From Megaleporinus macrocephalus (Eukaryota; Chordata; Actinopteri; Characiformes; Anostomidae), in NCBI GenBank assembly GCA_021613375.1, contig CM038727.1, positions 7,002,942-7,066,941 of the forward strand: a DNA stretch of 64,000 nt, given 5' to 3'. Under the pieces are notes generated by a model. The model saw nothing but the letters and a program-made list of their open reading frames with translations, was not told where the DNA came from and searched no databases. A program made the translations under genes and the position numbers. Positions 56,364-64,000 of this stretch are shown in pieces (position 1 is the stretch's first letter; every line of letters starts with the position of its first letter).

Positions 56364-56460
56364 GTATTCCTGTGTTGTTGCTTTTTTAGATAGACATAAG
56401 ATCATTAAAGATTTAGGCACATGGCATTTTACACTAAGCTGATGTCTGGTGCTAGTAGAG
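56364..56460. repeat. 95-bp block shared with 59574-59668, first copy
   Basis: From tattcctgtgttgttgct to gtctggtgctagtagagaga it is nearly identical to the second copy. Both copies run directly into a long purine-rich tandem array. Confidence 0.9.
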
Positions 56461-56486
56461 AGAGAGAGAGAGAGAGACAGAGAGAG

Positions 56487-56525
<39 letters not shown>

Positions 56526-58667
56526 CAGAGAGAAAGACAGACACAGAAAGAAAGAGATAGTGAAAGAGATACAGAGAGCTAGAAAGAGACAGATAGAGCA
56601 AGACAGAGAAAAGAGATAGAGAGCAAGACACAGAGATAGAGAGACAGAGATAGAGAGATAGAGAGAGAGACAGATAGAGAGAGACAGACACACAGATAGA
56701 GAAAGACACATGGATAGATTGAGAGAGACACACAGATAGAGAGAGACAGACACACAGATAGAGAAAGACACATGGATAGATAGAGAGAGACACACAGATA
56801 GAAAGAGAGATACAGACACACAGATAGAGTGAGACACACAGATAGAGAGAGAGATACAGACACAGAGATAGAGTGAGACAGACACAGCAAGATAGAAAGA
56901 GACAGAGAGATAGAGAGACACAGAGAGAAATAGAGAGAGCAAGACAGAGATACAGACAAACAGAGAGAGATTGAGACAGAGAGACACAGATAGAGAGAGA
57001 CAGACACAGAGAGATAGAAACACACAAAAGATAGAGACACACACAAAAGATAGAGACAGAGAGAGACACAGAAAACTAGAGACAGAGAGACACAGAGAGA
57101 AATAGAGAGAGCGAGAGATAGAGAGAGCAAGACAGAGATAGACAGAGAGAGATTGAGACAGAGACACAGAGATAGAGAGACAGACACAGAGAGATAGAAA
57201 CACACACAAAAGATAGAGACAGAGAGAGACACAGAAAACTAGAGAGACACAGAGAAATAGAGAGAGCGAGAGATAGAGAGAGCAAGACAGAGATAGACAA
57301 ACAGAGAGAGATTGAGACAGAGAGACACAGAGATAGAGAGACAGACACAGAGATAGAAACAGAGAGACACAGAAAACTAGAGAGAGACACAGAGAAATAG
57401 AGAGAGAGAGAGATAGAGAGAGCAAGACAGAGATAGACAAACAGAGAGAGATTGAGACAGAGAGACACAGAGATAGAGAGACAGACAGAGAGATAGAAAC
57501 ACACACAAAAGATAGAGACAGAGAGAGACACAGAAAACTAGAGACAGAGAGACACAGAGAAATAGAGAGAGCGAGAGATAGAGAGAGCAAGACAGAGATA
57601 GACAGACACAGAGAGAGATTGAGACAGAGAGACACAGAGATAGAGAGAGACAGACACAGAGAGATAGAAACACACACAAAAGATAGAGACAGAGAGAGAC
57701 ACAGAAAACTAGAGACAGAGACACAGAGAGAAATAGAGAGAGCGAGAGATAGAGAGAGCAAGACAGAGATAGACAGACAAACAGAGAGAGATTGAGACAG
57801 AGAGACACAGAGATAGAGAGACAGACAGAGAGATAGAAACACACACAAAAGATAGAGACAGAGAGAGACACAGAAAACTAGAGACAGAGAGACACAGAGA
57901 AATAGAGAGAGCGAGAGATAGAGAGAGCAAGACAGAGATAGACAGACACAGAGAGAGATTGAGACAGAGAGACACAGAGATAGAGAGAGACAGACAGAGA
58001 GATAGAAACACACACAAAAGATAGAGACAGAGAGAGACACAGAAAACTAGAGACAGAGAGACACAGAGAAATAGAGAGAGCGAGAGATAGAGAGAGCAAG
58101 ACAGAGATAGACAGACACAGAGAGAGATTGAGACAGAGAGACACAGAGATAGAGAGAGACAGACACAGAGAGATAGAAACACACACAAAAGATAGAGACA
58201 GAGAGAGACACAGAAAACTAGAGACAGAGACACAGAGAGAAATAGAGAGAGCAAGACAGAGATAGACAGACACAGAGAGAGATTGAGACAGAGAGACACA
58301 GAGATAGAGAGAGACAGACACAGAGAGATAGAAACACACACAAAAGATAGAGACAGAGAGAGACAGAAAACTAGAGACAGAGACACAGAGAGAAATAGAG
58401 AGAGCAAGACAGAGATAGACTGACAAACAGAGAGAGATTGAGACAGAGAGACACAGAGATAGAGAGAGACAGACAGAGAGATAGAAACACACACAAAAGA
58501 TAGAGACAGAGAGAGACAGAAAACTAGAGAGAGAGAGACACAGAGAGAAATAGAGAGACACAGATAGAGAGAGAGACAGAGATAAAGAGAGACATACAGA
58601 GAGATAGAAAGAGAGAGAGATAGAGAAAGACAGACACAGAGACATAGAGAGGCAGACAGAGAGAGAG
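56456..58667. repeat. Purine-rich tandem array with a higher-order period of about 170 bp
   Basis: Almost wholly A and G with scattered C and T. The marker gaaaactag returns at about 57072, 57233, 57373, 57533, 57703, 57873, 58043, 58212, 58368 and 58521, so the larger unit is about 140-170 bp. The left 500 bp are less regular. The minus-strand frames read as Leu/Ser-rich low-complexity protein and are not genes. Confidence 0.95.
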
Positions 58668-58685
58668 ATGTACTTTCAGGTAAAA

Positions 58686-59573
58686 ACTGGTACAGTGAGG
58701 TTTGATTCCACAAGTGAACTAAAGAGAGTGAGTATAATTACCAGTGTGGTTAACTGTGAGATATTAATATTAATAATTTTAAATGGAAGTGTTCAGAAAG
58801 AGTGTTTCTGTGCTCATTTAAAAAAAAAACAAGTGTTCAGAGCCTGTAAACTCTGTTTGAGAAGTTTGTCCCACTGAAAAATCACAAAATCAACCAAACG
58901 ATCATCTCAACGAACCTCTTAAACTAGCAGCGCATAACAAACACGTCCACATCTGTTCAGAAACATGGACCACTTCTGGAGGAGACACGGCTAACTTCCC
59001 ATCCAGAGTTCCCATAGACATTTCTAGACTCTTGGGAAGTTTCAGACTGGGAGGCTACGGTCAGAGAGAAAAACCAGAACGTGAATAAAACTGACACAGT
59101 GTAAACTGAATATTCACTAAGAGCTTTTTAGTTCAGGGGAGGTTTAACATGCGGACGAGAAACTATTTAAACTGCAAGCGCTGGGGAGGTGACGGAGACC
59201 GCGGCCAGTTCATCATCGCCCGTCCCAGAGCTGCGGCGCTGTACTGTACTCCGCTGCCGAGCGCTCCTGTAGTTACCGTGCCGCTCTGGTGAGGAAGCAC
59301 AGATTTGAGTCGGGGCCAAGTGGTGCCAGCGCTGTGCCAGCCGCTGCCCAGCGTGCCCACCGTAATCCCACACACAAGCACACTCGCTCTGCAGCGAGGT
59401 CACGCCAAGGAGAGCTGGCCCACAAACACGGCAATGCTTTACTATTCTATTATATACAAAAACAGAATCAAACAAACAACTATAGACGAGCTGATCAGGA
59501 AAAATACAATCACTGTACAAACACAAATACTTAATAATCACAATAATCATAATATACAGTTTCTATTCAGAAC
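58686..59573. other. Unique stretch with a small GC-rich patch
   Basis: No gene is recognised. 59150-59420 is rich in CpG (ggagaccgcggccagttc, cagagctgcggcgctg) and could be a small CpG island or an alternative promoter, but I see no splice donor or start that would settle it. Confidence 0.4.
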
Positions 59574-59668
59574 ATATTCCTGTGTTGTTGCTTTTTAAGT
59601 AGACATAAGATCATTAAAGATTTAGGCACGTGGCATTTTACACTAAGCTGATGTCTGGTGCTAGTAGA
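59574..59668. repeat. 95-bp block shared with 56364-56460, second copy
   Basis: It differs from the first copy by a few substitutions and a small indel (ttttttagatag versus tttttaagtag). Confidence 0.9.
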
Positions 59669-61589
59669 GAGAGAGAGAGAGAGAGAGAGATATGGAGAGA
59701 GAGAGAGAGAGAGAGATAGAACGAGAGAGATCTAGAGTGAGAGAGAGCAAGAGGGAGAGAGGGAGAGCAAGATAGAGAGAGAGATTGAGAGCGAGAGAGA
59801 GATTGAGAGCAAGAGACAGTGAGTGACAGATTGAGAGAGATTGAGAGCAAGAGATAGTGAATGAGAGATTGAGAGCGAGAGAGTGAGAGATTGAGAGCGA
59901 GAGAGAGAGATTGAGAGCGAGACAGTGATTGAGAGATTGAGAGCGAGAGATTGAGAGCGAGAGATAGTGAGAGAGATTGAGAGCGAGAGAGAGATTGAGA
60001 GCGAGAGAGATTGAGAGCGAGAGAGAGATTGAGAGCAAGAGACAGTGAGTGACAGATTGAGAGATTGAGAGCGAGAGATAGTGAATGAGAGATTGAGCGC
60101 GAAAGAGTGAGAGATTGAGAGCGAGAGAGAGATTGAGAGCGAGAGAGATTGAGAGCGAGAGATAGTGAGAGAGATTGAGAGCGAGAGAGAGATTGAGAGC
60201 AAGAGACAGTGAGTGACAGATTGAGAGAGATTGAGAGCGAGAGATAGTGAGTGAGAGATTGAGAGCGAGAGTGAGAGATTGAGAGCGAGACAGTGATTGA
60301 GAGATTGAGAGCGAGAGAGAGATTGAGAGCGAGAGATAGTGAGAGAGATTGAGAGCGAGAGAAAGATTGAGAGCGAGAGATAGTGAGTGAGAGATTGAGA
60401 GCGAGAGAGATTGAGAGTGAGAGATTGAGAGCGAGAGATAGATTGAGAGCGAGCGAGAGAGAGATTGAGAGCGAGAGAGTGAATGAGAGATTGAGAGCAA
60501 GAGACAGAGATAGATTGAGATTGAGAGATAGAGTGATTGAGAGCGAGAGATAGTGAATGGGAGATTGAGATTGAGAGAGAGAGAGATTGAGATAGAAAAA
60601 GATTGAGAGTGAGAGAGAGAGATTGAGAGTGAGAGAGATTGAGAGAGAGTGAATGAGATTGAGAGTAAGAGAAAGAAAGAGACAGAGAGATAGATTGAGA
60701 TGGAGAGATAGAGAGATTGAGAGTGAGAGATAAAGAGAGAGATTGAGAGAGGGAGATAAAGAGAGATTGAGAGAGGGAGATAAAGAAAGAGATTGAGAGT
60801 GAGTGAGAGATAAAGAGAGAGAGATTGAGATTGAGAGATAGAGAGATTGAGAGTGAGAGAGATTGAGAGTAAGAGATAAAGAGAGATTGAGAGCGAGAGA
60901 TAGTGAATGGGAGATTGAGAGTGAGAGAGAGATTGAGATTGAGAGCGAGAGAGATTGAGAGATAGAGATAAAGAGAGAGATATAGAGAGATTGAGAGATA
61001 GAGAGATTGAGAGTAAGAGATAAAGAGAGATTGAGAGATAGATTGAGATTGAGAGATAGAGTGATTGAGAGCGAGAGATAGTGAATGGGAGATTGAGATT
61101 GAGAGAGAGAGAGATTGAGATAGAAAAAGATTGAGAGTGAGAGAGAGAGATTGAGAGTGAGAGAGAGATTGAGAGAGAGTGAATGAGATTGAGAGTAAGA
61201 GAAAGAAAGAGACAGAGAGATAGATTGAGATTGAGAGATAGAGAGCTTGAGAGTGAGAGATAAAGAGAGAGATTGAGAGAGGGAGATAAAGAGAGATTGA
61301 GAGAGGGAGATAAAGAAAGAGATTGAGAGTGAGTGAGAGATAAAGAGAGAGAGATTGAGATTGAGAGATAGAGAGATTGAGATTGAGAGTAAGAGATAAA
61401 GAGAGATTGAGGGAGAGATAGTGAATGGGAGATTGAGAGTGAGAGAGAGAGATTGAGATTGAGAGATAGAGAGATTGAGAGTAAGAGATAAAGAGAGATT
61501 GAGAGAGGGAGAGATTGAGAGTAAGAGATAAAGAGAGATAGAGAGATTGAGATTGAGAGTAAGAGATAAAGAGAGATTGAGGGAGAGAT
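59666..61589. repeat. Purine-rich tandem array of gattgagagcgagaga-like words
   Basis: Words of 16-20 bp built from gattgagag, gcgagagag and agatagtga. A block starting near 60531 (gagtgattgagagcgagaga) is repeated near 61059 for about 325 bp, so segments about 528 bp apart were duplicated. Not coding. Confidence 0.95.
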
Positions 61590-61986
61590 GTTTTTCTATA
61601 AACAAGCACTTTATGATGCACCTTTTTTCAAAAGCATTGTTTTTTAAGGTATTGTTTCGAGGAAGAAAACATTTATTTTATTTCTATAAATAATTCATTC
61701 AGTTCAGCATTTAAAACAACAAATATTGATTTATTGTAATTTGTCTTTCAGTTGTTGTTGTTGATGTAAAATGCTGATAGAGGCTCCTGGGCTACTTCAG
61801 TAAACAGGATACGGCACTGAGATGATCGACACTGGGACCGTCCGGACCTCGGCCTGAGGAATTTCCACTAACTGGACCTCACTGAACTGTAATTAAATAC
61901 CTCTGGTCTAGCAGATGGAATGAATGAGGAGGAGACCTGGTTGGAGTCAGGAGAGGAGGAGGCCCTGATGGCCATAAATGATATTT

Positions 61987-61988
<2 letters not shown>
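61590..61988. other. No gene recognised
   Basis: Unique sequence between the purine array and the CA/TA tract. Confidence 0.5.
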
Positions 61989-62069
<81 letters not shown>

Positions 62070-62070
62070 G
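61989..62070. repeat. (CA)n then (TA)n compound microsatellite
   Basis: About 30 CA units followed by about 8 TA units. Confidence 0.97.
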
Positions 62071-62472
62071 GGTCTGCATTGAAGAAGTTCCACTTAAGTA
62101 GAGTATGTCTGATGAGTCGAGTCAGGTGAGCCACAACAGGAAACAATCATTTATTCAAAAGCAAAAAAAAAAAAAAGAGAGATGGAATAAAAGAAGAAGA
62201 GAGAGATGATGTAAAAGACGAGAAGGTGCTGAAAGGAAGAATAAGACTCGGAGATGATTGCATCGCTAAGTGGATGCATTGGACGTGTAATTGTATCCAT
62301 CAGGGTCTTGCACGGTGACTGCAGGCTGGTGGTCCCGGAGGTCGGCGGGGCTTCTCTGCGTGAGCTCTGTCCGACGGAGAGGCTCCTGAAGTGGGCTGTT
62401 TGTGCTCAGCACCCCCCTACTGAGAGATTGCGTGCTGGAGCACAGAAGCGACGGCAGGATGGAGAGAAAGGA

Positions 62473-62699
62473 GGGGTGGGGGGGGTGGGGGGTGTGATGG
62501 AGGATCGTCTGAGGCCGCGGGGCAACTTACGAATTCACTCCTGCTCTCCGATTGGTCGAGGCTGAGCTCTCCTACATTCCGCTGTATCCATGGTGCCCAA
62601 AAAAGCTGGTGAGGCTCACACCGAACCGAAAGCCAATGAGAGCGCAGTTTGGGAAGGGGATTTTGGGGGGGGCGGTGTGCAGGGAGGTGGGGTGGGGGC
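62473..62699 (+). promoter_or_regulatory. G-run clusters capable of G-quadruplex formation
   Basis: Runs of four or more G separated by one to a few bases occur at 62473-62492 and 62651-62699, and a third cluster lies at 63325-63351. They are on the plus strand, which is the template strand for cyrib. They fit a vertebrate promoter region; folding is inferred from the pattern only. Confidence 0.5.
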
Positions 62700-62890
62700 T
62701 GGTTGAGTATTACGATTTAAAAGCCTGCGCGTGAATACATGAATGGCGATGAGGTAATGCACCAAAAACTCCCGACTTAACACAACGGCGGGGCGAGGAC
62801 ACGGATCCCGGAGTTTGGAATATCCCACATTCCGGCTCCATTAGGAGATTAGCCGCTACCGAGGCTAACTACACGCGCTGACCTACTTAC

Positions 62891-63400
62891 CTAAATCAGG
62901 ACAAGAGCAGCAAAAGAAAGGAGGAGAAAAGAAAAACAACAACAACAACAACAACATCAAATAAGACCTGAACTAGCTTTTCCTCGGATCAGGTTCAGGA
63001 TATATATTCACAGTGGAGCAGAAAGAGGAACGTTGCTGCAACGTAATACAATCCAAGGCTTCCATACGAGCCCTTTAACAGCACTGGGGTAGTAAACACC
63101 CTGATACTGCACCACGCATACAAAACATCAACACACTCATACCCCTCTAGGAACAGCCCCTCTGCTTCCCTAAATAAAGCGGAGGAGGGGGGAAAATCAG
63201 CAGCAGCAGCATAAGCATGAGCATGAGGAGTATGAGGAAAAGGGGAGCTGGCGTTCCGTTGCAGCACTGCAGCATGGGAGTCCACGTGCCTCTCCAATAC
63301 TACGCCTGCTCTCCGGCGCCAGAGGTGGGGGATGGGGTGGGGAGGGAGGGAGTGGGCTATTTCTCTTCCCTCCCTCTTTCTCTCGGTCACGTGGGCGCAG
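62891..63400 (-). promoter_or_regulatory. Candidate cyrib promoter and non-coding first exon
   Basis: The block from about 62.2 to 63.5 kb is clearly richer in G, C and CpG than the rest of the window. On the minus strand there is a strong donor, gatttag|gtaagta, with the exon side ending at 62891. Two CACGTG E-boxes lie at 63283-63288 and 63388-63393. A start upstream of cyrib exon 1 on this strand is required. This is the best-looking candidate in the window, but the link to cyrib and the transcription start are inferred, and the 63400 boundary is nominal. Confidence 0.42.
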
Positions 63401-64000
63401 CCGTGGAGGAGCTCGGATCTTCCCAGGCAGGAGATTGAGGGGGAGCGAGCAATAACATGTACTTAAATGAAGATCATCATGAAAAATGCAGAAATGAGTG
63501 TTTTAGGGTGGCAGCTCTGACTCTGAGGCGGTAAAGAGTAAAGCCGTGCTTCTAAAGAGAAGAGAAGAGTCCAGCCCTGAGGGTCCCAGCGCTGCACAGC
63601 GTCCGCATGCTCCTCCTGCTGCTACAAATCTGACCGAGCTCATGAACAGCTTCTTGCAAATTAGCCGACGAGTCGAGTCAGAAGTGAGAAAGCAAGTAAT
63701 GCCAAGCGTGAGGCCTTATTGAGAAAGAAGGGCGGGGCCATGATCCAGCACGTTCTGATTTTTTTTTTTTTTAAAGAAATCTTTTATCATTTACGTTGCT
63801 ACACACTGGAAACAGAAACTAATAAACAGGGTCTGTCTCAAACCCTAGTGAGTGTCTAAGTAGGCTGTCTAGGTAGTGAGTGTGTAAGTAGCAGCGTTCT
63901 CTCCTCATCTCTCCTCATAAAACAGATTACTGAGACGCTCTAGTTAGAGAGAGACTGCGTCACGGCTTGTTCCCGCCCACTGCAGCACGGTTTAGCTGGT
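63401..64000. other. Upstream flank, no gene recognised
   Basis: GC content falls again after about 63450. A T-run lies near 63760. No exon is recognised on either strand. Confidence 0.45.

Noticed and set aside
59150..59420. Small CpG-rich patch as the main cyrib promoter
   Set aside because: It is short and lacks a visible minus-strand donor of the quality seen at 62890. It is kept only as a weak alternative.
56301..61621. Several Leu/Ser-rich frames of 150-655 residues on the minus strand
   Set aside because: All are translations of CT-rich arrays (the complement of GA-type repeats) with no domain, start context or splice structure.
62995..63390. A 131-residue minus-strand frame in the CpG-rich block
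   Set aside because: It lies in the candidate 5' UTR exon; the sequence is low-complexity at its start and resembles no family. At most an upstream open frame.

Overview
This is vertebrate nuclear DNA, almost certainly from a teleost fish and probably an otophysan (tetra, catfish or knifefish type). The reasons are one multi-exon vertebrate gene with GT-AG introns, a heavy load of decayed Tc1-like and hAT-like DNA transposons, dispersed repeats of the kind common in teleosts, and very long micro- and minisatellites. There are no operons, CRISPR arrays or bacterial genes.

Only one protein-coding gene can be supported. It lies on the minus strand and is a cyrib-type (FAM49B) CYFIP-related Rac1 interactor. 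Ten coding exons run from the start codon at 44765 to the stop at 25320. They splice in frame to 325 residues, and every intron has GT-AG borders. The 3' UTR probably runs to about 24.6 kb. The first coding exon carries only 10 nt of leader after its acceptor, so transcription starts further upstream. A CpG- and G-rich block at 62.2-63.5 kb, with a strong minus-strand donor at 62891, is the best candidate for the promoter and first non-coding exon. Most of the window from 25 to 63 kb would then be introns of this gene.

The left part (1-24.5 kb) is downstream of the gene. It is a transposon graveyard with no recognisable gene. I grouped the elements by their ends. Family A starts TAGAGATGGA (4363, 14089, 26152, 55151, and a longer variant at 10631). 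Family B starts TAGGG(G/C)TGT (5526, 9545, 11531, 28297, 52520, 53912). Family C starts CAAGGGCGTAGA (30890, with fragments at 9284 and 15595). Family D starts TAGGG(G/T)TGTGC (2494, 19030). Family E (50472) keeps a piece of hAT transposase. Family F is a small foldback (251, 7157, 23116, 30490). Several copies have 8-bp target duplications, the hAT hallmark. Four decayed Tc1-like transposase remnants lie at 3490, 33531, 39130 and 53788.

Tandem arrays dominate the rest. They include a 3.15-kb array of 9/11-bp words inside a family D element (19.2-22.3 kb), a 32-bp minisatellite at two places (11.6 and 13.2 kb), a 36-bp array of about 57 units in the 5' intron (45.0-47.0 kb), and two purine-rich arrays of about 2 kb (56.5-58.7 and 59.7-61.6 kb) that share a 95-bp left flank. 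All the long open frames in the window come from these arrays and are not genes.
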